Source: Xanthomonas axonopodis
Lineage (GTDB): Bacteria > Pseudomonadota > Gammaproteobacteria > Xanthomonadales > Xanthomonadaceae
DNA: 39,024 nt
Direction of reading: 5' to 3'
Assembly (NCBI RefSeq): GCF_001304695.1
Contig: NZ_JFAQ01000031.1
Coordinates: 1-39,024, forward strand
A program made the translations under genes and the position numbers. Every line of letters begins with the position of its first letter. The first letter of the stretch is position 1. Under the pieces are notes generated by a model. That model did no database searches, was not told the origin of the DNA, and saw only the letters and a list, made by a program, of their open reading frames with translations. Positions 17,377-25,372 of the stretch are shown here, one piece after another.

Positions 17377-18579
17377 ATGACTGAATTCATCCCCGCCGGC
17401 ACGCTGTACCACGCACTGCCCTCGCCGTTTCCGATGAAACGCGGTGGCGTGCTGCATCAGGCACGCGTGGCGTACGAGACCTGGGGCACGCTGGCGGCAG
17501 ACCGCAGCAACGCGATCCTGATCGTCACCGGCCTGTCGCCCAATGCCCACGCAGCGGCAAACCAGGGCAACCCCGAGCCGGGCTGGTGGGAGGCCATGGT
17601 CGGACCGGGCAAGCCGATCGATACCGCACACTGGTTCGTGGTCTGCGTCAATTCGTTGGGCAGTTGCAAGGGCTCGACCGGGCCGGCCTCGGTGAACCCT
17701 GCAACCGGCGCGCTGTACCGCCTCACCTTTCCGGATTTGTCGATCGAAGATGTGGCTGACGCCGCGGCCAGTGTGGTGCGCGCGCTGGGCATCGCGCAGC
17801 TGGCCTGCTTGATCGGCAACTCGATGGGCGGCATGACCGCGCTGGCGCTGTTGCTGCGTCATCCCGGCATCGCGCGCAGCCACATCAATATCTCCGGCAG
17901 CGCGCAGGCATTGCCATTTTCCATCGCAATCCGCTCGTTGCAACGCGAGGCGATTCGGCTGGATCCGCATTGGAACGGCGGCCACTACGACGATGCCCGC
18001 TACCCCGAATCGGGCATGCGCATGGCGCGCAAACTCGGCGTGATCACCTATCGCTCGGCGCTGGAATGGGACGGCCGCTTCGGCCGCGTGCGGCTGGATT
18101 CCGAACAGGCGGCAGATGATCCCTTCGGGCTGGAATTCCAGGTGGAAAGCTATCTGGAAGGCCACGCGCGCCGTTTCGTGCGCTTCTTCGACCCAAACTG
18201 CTATCTGTACCTGAGCCGATCGATGGACTGGTTCGACCTGGCTGAGTATGTCGACGAAAAACCCGCTGCCGACGCTGCCATCGGCCACGCCCATGCAGAT
18301 GCCCTGCCCGCTTCCGCCAAGCCGCAGACCGGTGTCTCGACCGCCGACACGGTGCTTGCCGGCCTGGCGCGTATCCGTATCGCGCGTGCGCTGGCGATCG
18401 GTGCCAATACCGACATCCTGTTCCCGGTGCAGCAGCAGGAACAGATCGCCGACGGCCTGCGCGCCGGCGGCGCCGACGCGCACTTCATCGGTCTGGATTC
18501 GCCGCAAGGCCACGACGCGTTCCTGGTTGATTTCGCCCGGTTCGGCCCAGCGGTAAGCGACTTCCTGCAGGGCTGTTGA
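17377..18579 (+). CDS. metX: Serine O-succinyltransferase (MetX-family)
   Basis: Alpha/beta-hydrolase acyltransferase of the MetX family. Xanthomonas members of this group have been shown to use L-serine and succinyl-CoA, feeding O-succinylserine to cysteine synthesis; older annotation calls them homoserine O-acetyltransferase. 400 residues. Nucleophile Ser149 is in IGNSMGGMTAL, the acid Asp346 in GANTDILFPVQQQ and His379 in PQGHDAFLVDFARF. The oxyanion region GPGKPIDTAHWFVVCVNSLGSCKGSTGP is present. Substrate choice cannot be read with certainty from the sequence here. The start is supported by the family N-terminus (MTEFIPAGTLY) although no ribosome site is seen. Confidence 0.9.
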   Translation: MTEFIPAGTLYHALPSPFPMKRGGVLHQARVAYETWGTLAADRSNAILIVTGLSPNAHAAANQGNPEPGWWEAMVGPGKPIDTAHWFVVCVNSLGSCKGSTGPASVNPATGALYRLTFPDLSIEDVADAAASVVRALGIAQLACLIGNSMGGMTALALLLRHPGIARSHINISGSAQALPFSIAIRSLQREAIRLDPHWNGGHYDDARYPESGMRMARKLGVITYRSALEWDGRFGRVRLDSEQAADDPFGLEFQVESYLEGHARRFVRFFDPNCYLYLSRSMDWFDLAEYVDEKPAADAAIGHAHADALPASAKPQTGVSTADTVLAGLARIRIARALAIGANTDILFPVQQQEQIADGLRAGGADAHFIGLDSPQGHDAFLVDFARFGPAVSDFLQGC

Positions 18580-18727
18580 GCTCCTTGACGTCGCCCTGCG
18601 CTGCCGAATATCGCCCACTGTTGCCGGAATATGGCGACCATCACCGCCGTTTTCCGGCTGAGTAATTGATGCCCTATACGCCTGCAGACCGCACCTGCAA
18701 CCCACACCCTCTAACAGAGCAAGGCGA

Positions 18728-19342
18728 ATGCGCTACCAGGGACGTCTCAGCGACTGGAATGATCACAAAGGTTTGGGCTTTGTCACGCCCAATGGTGGTG
18801 GCGACCGCGCATTCGTCCATATCAGCGCATTCGCACAGCAGACCCGTCGCCCGTGCGATGGAGAGATCATCACCTACGCAATCGAACGCGATGCGCACAA
18901 GCGCCTCAATGCCACGCAAGTGCGTTGGGCAGATCGCACTACCGCCGCCAGAGCCGAACAGCGTCGCAGCGGGTTGCCACTCAAAACGCTGGCTGCGGTG
19001 TTGATGCTCGCCTTGACGGCGGCCACGATGATGCACCTGTTACCGGCAATCGTCCCGCTCTGGTACGCGGCAGCCAGCCTGGTCACGCTGCTGATCTATG
19101 TGATGGACAAATCGGCCGCACAACGCAATCAATGGCGCACACCCGAATCCAGCTTGCACCTGCTGGCGCTGATCGGTGGCTGGCCAGGTGCGTTGCTGGC
19201 GCAGGAAATCTGCCGGCACAAATGCAGCAAGGCGGCGTTTCAGATGACGTTCTGGATCACGGTTGCGTTAAATATCAGCGCACTGGTCCTGGCGGTGACC
19301 GAGACCGATCTGATGGCCTCGCTTCCGGCGCTATTCGATTGA
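18728..19342 (+). CDS. Cold-shock domain plus DUF1294 membrane protein
   Basis: 204 residues in two parts. Residues 1-66 form a cold-shock/OB domain with the RNP1-like segment DHKGLGFVTPNGGGDRAFVHISAF. Residues 85-200 are a DUF1294 membrane domain with about four helices and the signature MDKSAAQRNQWRTPESSLHLLALIGGWPGALLAQ...RHKCSKAAFQ. The function of this fusion is unknown; nucleic-acid binding at the membrane is inferred. A ribosome site (gcaaggcga) precedes ATG 18728. The gene stands alone, convergent with cydC, with 70 bp between stops. Confidence 0.92.
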   Translation: MRYQGRLSDWNDHKGLGFVTPNGGGDRAFVHISAFAQQTRRPCDGEIITYAIERDAHKRLNATQVRWADRTTAARAEQRRSGLPLKTLAAVLMLALTAATMMHLLPAIVPLWYAAASLVTLLIYVMDKSAAQRNQWRTPESSLHLLALIGGWPGALLAQEICRHKCSKAAFQMTFWITVALNISALVLAVTETDLMASLPALFD

Positions 19343-19345
19343 ATG

Positions 19346-19412
19346 CCACTCACAACGTGCGGCCAGGTGATCAGCTCGTCCCGTGACCACGTTCGAGGAA
19401 CGCAGCGAGTGG
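19346..19412. repeat. interrupted palindrome between convergent genes
   Basis: CCACTC (19346-19351) and AACGTG (19354-19359) are matched in reverse order by CACGTT (19388-19393) and GAGTGG (19407-19412). The pairing could form a nested hairpin that fills the spacer between the DUF1294 gene and cydC. A terminator role is possible but there is no T run. Confidence 0.4.
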
Positions 19413-21098
19413 CTATGCGTTCTGATCGAGCAACTCCAGCTTTCCCTCACGCATCCGGTAATGCCGCTGCACCACGCCGGGCGGTAGCGCGTCGTGGGTG
19501 ATCATCACCAGCGAGCGTTCGCCGAGTGCGGCGGCCAGGTCTAGCAGCAGCGCGTCGGCGGTATCCACGTCCAGACCATCGGTGGGCTCGTCGAGCAATA
19601 GGATCGGGGCCTCGCGCAGCAGTGCCCGCGCGAGGGCGAGCCGGCGCGCCTGGCCGGCTGACAGCGTGGCGCCGTTTTCGCCAACCCAGGTGTCCAGGCC
19701 GTTGTTCGCGCTGGCCCACGCGCCCAGGCGCACCTGTTCGAGTACCTGCCACAACGCGGCATCGTCGGCAGCGGCGTCGCCGATGAGCAGGTTGTCGCGC
19801 ACGCTGCCGGCAAATACCGGCGCATTCTGCGGCAGCCAGGCGATACGCTGGTGCCATTGCGCCTGTGCGACGTGGCGCAGGTCGATGCCTGCATAGTGCA
19901 GCTGCCCGGCCTGCGGATCCCACAGGCGCAGCAACAACGCCGACAGTGTGCTTTTACCGCTGCCGCTATCGCCGCTGATGGCAATGCGCTCGCCCGGCGC
20001 CAATGTCAGATCAAGCGCGTGCAGCACCGACCGCACGCTACCGGGCCAGGCAAACGACACCTGCTGCAATTGCAGCGTGCCAGTGCGCGGCACATCGATC
20101 ACGCGCGCCGGATCGCTGACCGACGGCGCTTGATCGACGATGGCCTGCAGGCGCCCGGCGGCAACGCGCGCACTTTGCAGCGCCTGCAAGGCCAGCCCGG
20201 CACCGGCCCAGACTTCCAGCAACGCCATGGTCAAAAACACCAACCCTGCTGCAAGCTCGGCCGCGATCAGCCCGCGTTCGGCCGCGCCGAGTGCCAGCCA
20301 CAGCATGCTGGCCAGCCCCAGCCCGCCACAGAGCGCGTGCAGCAGGTTGCCGGTGATCAGCCGTCTGCGCTGGATGCGATCGCCACCGGTCACGGCGGCG
20401 GCCGCGGTGTCGCTGCGCTGCAGCCAGGCCCCGTGCGCGTCGACCGCGGCAAGGTCGGCCGCACCCTCCAGGCCTTCGAAGGCTTGCGTACGCAAGTCGG
20501 TGCGCTGCTGCGCACGCAACTGCTCGCACTGCGCGCCCCCGCGTGCCACCTGCCACGACACCAGTCCGCCGATGAGCACGCCAAGCGCCAGCAACAACCA
20601 TGCAGCGGGAAGATAGATCAGTGCAGCGGCGACCACACCGCCTAACCAGATACCGAGCAACGCGGCCAGCGGTGCCAATGCGCGCACGCTGAGGCCGTCG
20701 ACCTCGCCGATGTCGGACATCAGCCGCGCCAGCAGATCACCGGTCCGGGTAGCCGACAATCTCCCGGGCGCCAGCGGCAAGGCGCGACGAAAGAACCACA
20801 CCCGCAGATCGCGGGCGATGCGCAAGGTGGCGTCGTGCCCGATCAACTTTTCGCCGTAGCGCGACACGATACGCGCGAATGTCAAGGCGCGAATGCCGGC
20901 CGACGGCGAGAAGAAATTGAAGCCGGTCCCCATGCCGGCGACGCCTGCCAGCGCAGCGGCGGTCAGGAAGCTGCCGGACAAGCCCAGCAGGCCGACACCG
21001 GCAAGCATGGTGACCAGCAGCAGCCCTGCCGACAACAGCAGACGCCAGGCATGCCGATGAAAGACATCGCGCAAACGATCGGGCTGGGCGGGGCTCAT
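19413..21098 (-). CDS. cydC: Heterodimeric cysteine/glutathione exporter, CydC subunit
   Basis: Half of the CydDC ABC exporter, which moves cysteine and glutathione to the periplasm and is needed for assembly of cytochrome bd and, in E. coli, for normal c-type cytochrome maturation. 561 residues: type I exporter membrane domain (about 1-320, six helices), then the ATPase with Walker A SGDSGSGKSTLSALLL, signature TLSAGQARRLALARALL, Walker B ILLLDEPTDGLD and the switch His in MITHDALP. All motifs are intact. The start overlaps the cydD stop by four bases. ATG 21098 gives the normal N-terminus. Confidence 0.94.
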   Translation of the reverse strand: MSPAQPDRLRDVFHRHAWRLLLSAGLLLVTMLAGVGLLGLSGSFLTAAALAGVAGMGTGFNFFSPSAGIRALTFARIVSRYGEKLIGHDATLRIARDLRVWFFRRALPLAPGRLSATRTGDLLARLMSDIGEVDGLSVRALAPLAALLGIWLGGVVAAALIYLPAAWLLLALGVLIGGLVSWQVARGGAQCEQLRAQQRTDLRTQAFEGLEGAADLAAVDAHGAWLQRSDTAAAAVTGGDRIQRRRLITGNLLHALCGGLGLASMLWLALGAAERGLIAAELAAGLVFLTMALLEVWAGAGLALQALQSARVAAGRLQAIVDQAPSVSDPARVIDVPRTGTLQLQQVSFAWPGSVRSVLHALDLTLAPGERIAISGDSGSGKSTLSALLLRLWDPQAGQLHYAGIDLRHVAQAQWHQRIAWLPQNAPVFAGSVRDNLLIGDAAADDAALWQVLEQVRLGAWASANNGLDTWVGENGATLSAGQARRLALARALLREAPILLLDEPTDGLDVDTADALLLDLAAALGERSLVMITHDALPPGVVQRHYRMREGKLELLDQNA

Positions 21099-22831
21099 GG
21101 TGCCTCCACCGTGACTGGCGCGCCGCGCAGATCGACCACAGTATCGGCCCAACGCATCACCGTAGCGCTGTGCGTCGCCAGAACGACCGCACGGCCGCGG
21201 GCGAAGATGCCCAGCGTACGCAGCAATTCCGCTTCGGTGTCCGGGTCGAGAAAGGCGGTGGGCTCGTCCAGCAGCAACACATCCGGCTCGCGCAACAACA
21301 GCCGCGCCAACGCCACGCGGCGGGCTTCGCCACCGGACAAACCAAAGCCACGCTCGCCGATCACCGTGTTCAGGCCCGCCGGCAACTGCGCTGTAAAGCG
21401 CAGCACTTGGGCCGCCTCGGCCACTGCGTGCAGGCGCGCATCACTGGCCTGCGGGTCGGCCAGGCGCAGGTTGTCGGCAATGCTGGCGTGAAACAGGTAG
21501 GGCCGCTGCGTGGCGTACCCAATGCGCGCACCTGGGCGCACGGCCACACTGCCTGCCTCGGGTGCAAGCCAACCGGCCAGCCCTTCCAGCAACGTGCTCT
21601 TGCCGCTGCCGCTGGCACCGATCACTGCCACGCGCTGCCCTGGCTCCAGCGTCAACGCAAACTCCTTAATCACCAGCTGCGGAGCGCCGGCAGGACGCAG
21701 CGCCAGTCCACGTGCCTGCAACAAAGGCGCATACGCTTGTGCAGGCTCCAGGGCACGTGCGGGGGGCACAGCGGTGTGCGCAGCGGCAGACGGCTGGAAA
21801 CCCTGCAGCAACCGCTGGGCCTCGGCCACTGCAGCCAAGGCGTTTGCGCGGTCATGGTAATGCGCGGCCAGGCGCCGCAGTGGCGCGAAGAACTCCGGCG
21901 CCAGCAAGAGGCAGAACATGCCCGCACCCAGCGACGGCATACCGTGCAGATAGAGCATGCCCAGATAACTCAAACCAAAGTACAGCGCCACGATCGCCAC
22001 GCTGACGGAGGCAAAAAATTCCAGCACGGTCGACGACAGGAATGCGATGCGCAAAACGTTCAGCGAGCGCTCGCGCACGCCCTCGGCAGCGGCGGCAATG
22101 CCCTGTAATTCGGCCTGGCCGCGGCCGTATACGCGCAGCAATCCCAAGCCTTTGAGCCGATCGGCAAAGTGCCCGCACATGCGCGCCAGCTCGCCAAGTT
22201 GCCCACGCCCCGCGGCCTCGGCGCCCCACCCCACCAGCATCATGAAGAACGGAATCAGCGGCGCGGTGAGCAGCAGCACCAGCCCGACCACCCAATCGAC
22301 CGAAAACACCGCGATCAGGATCAACGGCGGCACCAGCAACATTTCGATGCGTGCGAGCTGGTAGCCGACGAAATAGCCTTCCAGCGCATCGGTATGCGCC
22401 AGGCTTAATTCGCCCAGTTCGCCGCTGCGCTGCCGGCGCAGCCATAGCGGCCCGTGCTGTACCAGGCGTCGCGCAATGCGCGCGCGCAGTTCGCGTTTGG
22501 CCACGTCGGCCACTTCACCGGTCAGCGATTGCGCCCAGGCGTTGAGGAGCGCGCGCCCGATCAGCGCAACCAGCAACCCCGCGCCCACGTTGCGAAATTG
22601 CGCCAATGCCAGGTGCTGCACCAGCACCGCCTGTACCAGCCAGGCGATCGCGGCCGATTGCACAAGCAGCAACACACCCGACAACGCCACCGCCACGCCG
22701 GCAAGCCGCCGCGCGCGCGTGGCCGATGCGGCCAGCGCGTCCAGCCAGTGTCCGCGTTGACGGCGCTGGGCGGGCGTTTCGCTGGCTTGCACGCTGGGCT
22801 GGCTCACGTCGCTCTTCTGAAGACTGCGCAT
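21095..22831 (-). CDS. cydD: Heterodimeric cysteine/glutathione exporter, CydD subunit
   Basis: Partner of CydC. 578 residues: six-helix exporter domain (about 40-340), then the ATPase domain with Walker A IGASGSGKSTLLEGL, signature LSGGEARRVALARLLL, Walker B VLLLDEPTAFLDPDTEAE and LATHSATVMRWAD. The frame is intact throughout. ATG 22831 is taken as the start; the first 30 residues are polar and variable, so a start further in is possible. A perfect FNR-type box lies 70 bp upstream in the region shared with the divergent cydAB. It is notable that this pair is undamaged while the oxidase genes next to it are broken. Confidence 0.93.
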   Translation of the reverse strand: MRSLQKSDVSQPSVQASETPAQRRQRGHWLDALAASATRARRLAGVAVALSGVLLLVQSAAIAWLVQAVLVQHLALAQFRNVGAGLLVALIGRALLNAWAQSLTGEVADVAKRELRARIARRLVQHGPLWLRRQRSGELGELSLAHTDALEGYFVGYQLARIEMLLVPPLILIAVFSVDWVVGLVLLLTAPLIPFFMMLVGWGAEAAGRGQLGELARMCGHFADRLKGLGLLRVYGRGQAELQGIAAAAEGVRERSLNVLRIAFLSSTVLEFFASVSVAIVALYFGLSYLGMLYLHGMPSLGAGMFCLLLAPEFFAPLRRLAAHYHDRANALAAVAEAQRLLQGFQPSAAAHTAVPPARALEPAQAYAPLLQARGLALRPAGAPQLVIKEFALTLEPGQRVAVIGASGSGKSTLLEGLAGWLAPEAGSVAVRPGARIGYATQRPYLFHASIADNLRLADPQASDARLHAVAEAAQVLRFTAQLPAGLNTVIGERGFGLSGGEARRVALARLLLREPDVLLLDEPTAFLDPDTEAELLRTLGIFARGRAVVLATHSATVMRWADTVVDLRGAPVTVEAP

Positions 22832-22900
22832 TGCACGCGATTGTAAGTCGCCGCCTCCCGGTGGGCGATAGACAGTGTGACGCACCTGTTCAGCGCCGCA

Positions 22901-22914
22901 TTGATTTGGATCAA
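22901..22914. promoter_or_regulatory. FNR/Anr-type box between cydDC and cydAB
   Basis: TTGATTTGGATCAA is a perfect match to the FNR consensus TTGAT-N4-ATCAA. It lies 69 bp before the cydA ATG and 69 bp before the cydD ATG, almost midway in the divergent spacer. It suggests oxygen-responsive control of one or both transcripts. The regulator itself is not in the window. Confidence 0.82.
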
Positions 22915-22982
22915 CGCGGCCGGCGCGATAGCGGCAGATGATCACCACATTCCTTACCGAACCTCAACCAGGCCCACCCGCC

Positions 22983-24951
22983 ATGATCGACTCGACAGTC
23001 GTCGAACTGTCGCGGCTGCAGTTCGCAGTCACCGCGATGTACCACTTCATCATTTCCGCCGCTCACCATGGGTCTGTCGTTCCTGCTGGGCATCATGGAA
23101 AGTGTCTACGTCATGACCGGCAAGCAGGTCTGGCGGCGCATGACCATGTTCTGGGGTGTGCTGTTCGGCATCAACTTCGCCATGGGCGTCGGTACCGGCA
23201 TCGTGATGGAGTTCGAGTTCGGCATGAACTGGGCGTACTACAGCCATTACGTGGGCGACATCTTCGGTGCACCGCTGGCGATCGAAGGACTGATGGCGTT
23301 CTTTCTGGAAGCCACCTTTTTGGGACTGTTCTTTCTTGGCTGGAATCGCCTGAGCAAGGTGCAGCACCTGATCACCACCTGGCTGGTGGCGCTGGGCAGC
23401 AACTTCTCCGCGCTATGGATCCTGATCGCCAACGGCTGGATGCAGAATCCGGCCGGCGCGGTGTTCAACCCGGACACCATGCGCATGGAAGTGGTGGATT
23501 TCGTGGCAGTGCTGTTCAACCCGGTGGCGCAAGCCAAGTTCGTGCATACAGCCAGTGCCGGCTACGTGCGGGGCGCGGTATTCGTGATGTCGATCAGTGC
23601 GTTTTACCTGTTGCGCGGCAAGCATATTGAAATGGCACGGCGTTCGTTTGTGGTGGCTGCGGCGTTCGGTCTACTGTCGTCGCTGTCGGTGGTGGTGCTG
23701 GGCGACGAGAGCGGCTACGCCGCCAGCGAACACCAGAAGATGAAACTGGCGGCCATCGAAGCGATGTGGGAAACCGAAGCTGCACCGGCCGACTTCACTG
23801 CGTTCGGCATTCCGAACCAGACCACCCATCGCAACGATTACGCCATCAAGATTCCGTACCTGATGGGCTTGATCGCCATGCGTTCGCTGGATGAGCCAAT
23901 TCCGGGCATTCTCGCATTGGTCGGCCGTGCCGAACACCGCATCCGCGGTGGTCAAATCGCCTACGGCGCACTACAACGCATCCGCGCCGACAAGAACGAT
24001 GCCCAAGCGCGCAAGGTCTTCGATACGCATTGGCAGGACTTGGGCCACGGCCTGCTGCTCAAGCGCTACCGCGACGATATCGGCAATGCCACACCGGAGC
24101 AGATTGCGCAGGCTGCGATGGACACGGTGCCGCGCGTGCTGCCGCTGTTCTGGACCTTCCGCATCATGGCCGCGATCGGCATGTATCTCATCGTCTTTCC
24201 GGCGCTGATCATGGGCGTGGTGGTCGGCAACGTGCTGCTGGGGGTGCCGTTCCATTTCGACGACAGCATGCGCACGTTCTACACCGGCAACCTGTTGGGG
24301 CTGCTGACGCCGTTCGCATTGCTCGCCGGTTTGCTCAGCGTGGCCATGCTGCTCGCGCATGGCGCCGCGATGCTGGTGCTCAAGACCGAGGGAACGGTGG
24401 CCGAGCGGGCGGCGCGTTTTGGCAGCATCGCCGCGCTATGTGCGCTGGCACTGTTTGCAGCAGGCGGTGCGTGGGTGGCGCTGGGTCTGCCCGGCTATGC
24501 GGTGACCTCGGTGCTGGCGACCGACGCGCCGACCAACCCGCTTGGCAAGACCGCTGCGTTCACCGCCGCGGGCGGCTGGTTGCACAACTACAGCAGCATG
24601 CCGGCCACATTGATGGCGCCGCTGGTGGGCCTGGTCGGGCTTGCAATGAGCGCGGTGCTCTTACGCATGCGGCGCGGTGGCCTGGCCTTCATTGCCTCCG
24701 GCAGCGCCATCGTCGGCATCGTGTTCACGGTGGGCTTTGCGTTGTTCCCGTTCCTGTTGCCCTCTTCCACCGCGCCGAGCGCGAGCCTGACAGTGTGGGA
24801 TGCATCCAGCAGCCGTCTTACGTTGTGGATCATGTTGTTGGCCACTGCCGTATTCATGCCGATCGTGCTGGCGTACACCAGCTGGGTGTATCGCGTGCTC
24901 AAGGGCAAGGTCACCGACGATGCGGTCACGGCCAATCCCAACGCGTACTGA
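22983..24951 (+). pseudogene. cydAB: cytochrome bd oxidase remnant: frameshifted CydA joined in frame to CydB
   Basis: CydA begins at ATG 22983 ([20 protein letters not shown]) with the first heme ligand His in MYHF. Near 23049-23056 one base is extra: dropping it turns ISAAHHG into [17 protein letters not shown], the expected sequence. From 23068 one open frame of 627 codons continues CydA through the second helices, [21 protein letters not shown], the b558 His in [11 protein letters not shown], the Q-loop ([12 protein letters not shown]) and the Met of [15 protein letters not shown]. At about 24190-24205 the sequence becomes CydB from its middle ([22 protein letters not shown] to the end [13 protein letters not shown]). 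About 120 residues of CydA, including the GRQPW motif and the adjacent b595 Glu, and about 125 of CydB are missing. The product can hardly be a working oxidase. Confidence 0.9.
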
Positions 24952-24962
24952 GCGCCGCGGTA

Positions 24963-24996
24963 GCGGTAGCGGCAGTGCCTGCGCTGCCGCTACCGC
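24963..24996. terminator. hairpin between the cydB end and cydX
   Basis: A perfect 13-bp stem (24963-24975 gcggtagcggcag, 24984-24996 ctgccgctaccgc) with an 8-base loop starts 12 bases after the cydB stop. No T run follows, so it may attenuate or stabilise the message rather than terminate it. Confidence 0.45.
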
Positions 24997-25042
24997 ATCG
25001 CGCGTCACCATCGTCCTGTTCAACGATTCGAGGAGCACACCA

Positions 25043-25153
25043 ATGTGGTATTTCGCATGGATACTTGGCACCGGCCTGGCGGCATTGGCCGCGGTGCTCA
25101 ACGGCATGTGGTTCGAAGCACGCGAGCCCGAGCGTGGTGAGCCGCCTCAGTAA
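25043..25153 (+). CDS. cydX: Cytochrome bd small subunit CydX
   Basis: A 36-residue single-helix protein, MWYFAWILGTGLAALAAVLN then GMWFEARE. It matches the CydX/CbdX pattern: MWYFAWILG start, one helix, and a conserved Glu just after it. CydX packs against CydA and is needed for stable cytochrome bd in E. coli. A strong ribosome site (gaggag, 25030-25035) precedes the ATG. The frame is intact although the oxidase genes upstream are broken, so its partner is probably absent. Confidence 0.9.
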   Translation: MWYFAWILGTGLAALAAVLNGMWFEAREPERGEPPQ

Positions 25154-25171
25154 CATAATTTCATCAGATGC

Positions 25172-25200
25172 TTGCCGATTCCCCATTCCCTATGTAACAT
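25172..25200 (+). promoter_or_regulatory. probable promoter of tRNA-Pro
   Basis: TTGCCG (25172-25177) and TAACAT (25195-25200) are spaced by 17 bases and end 12 bases before the mature tRNA. The stretch after the -10 is GC-rich, as usual for stable RNA promoters. Each box matches the consensus in four of six positions. Confidence 0.45.
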
Positions 25201-25212
25201 ACGCGGCTCCTT

Positions 25213-25289
<77 letters not shown>

Positions 25290-25294
25290 GTTTC

Positions 25295-25330
25295 AAAACA
25301 CAAACCGGCCTCGTGCCGGTTTTGTGTTTT
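25295..25330 (+). terminator. terminator after tRNA-Pro
   Basis: The arms aaaacacaaaccggc (25295-25309) and gccggttttgtgtttt (25315-25330) pair over 15 bp with a one-base bulge, loop ctcgt, ending in a T run. Confidence 0.88.
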
Positions 25331-25372
25331 CAGGCGTCGTTGCACGCACGTGCGCGACGCGGATGGTCTGTC

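Noticed and set aside
23045-23070. Programmed frameshifting in cydA
   Set aside because: No slippery heptamer or following structure is evident, and the second lesion downstream makes decay the simpler reading.
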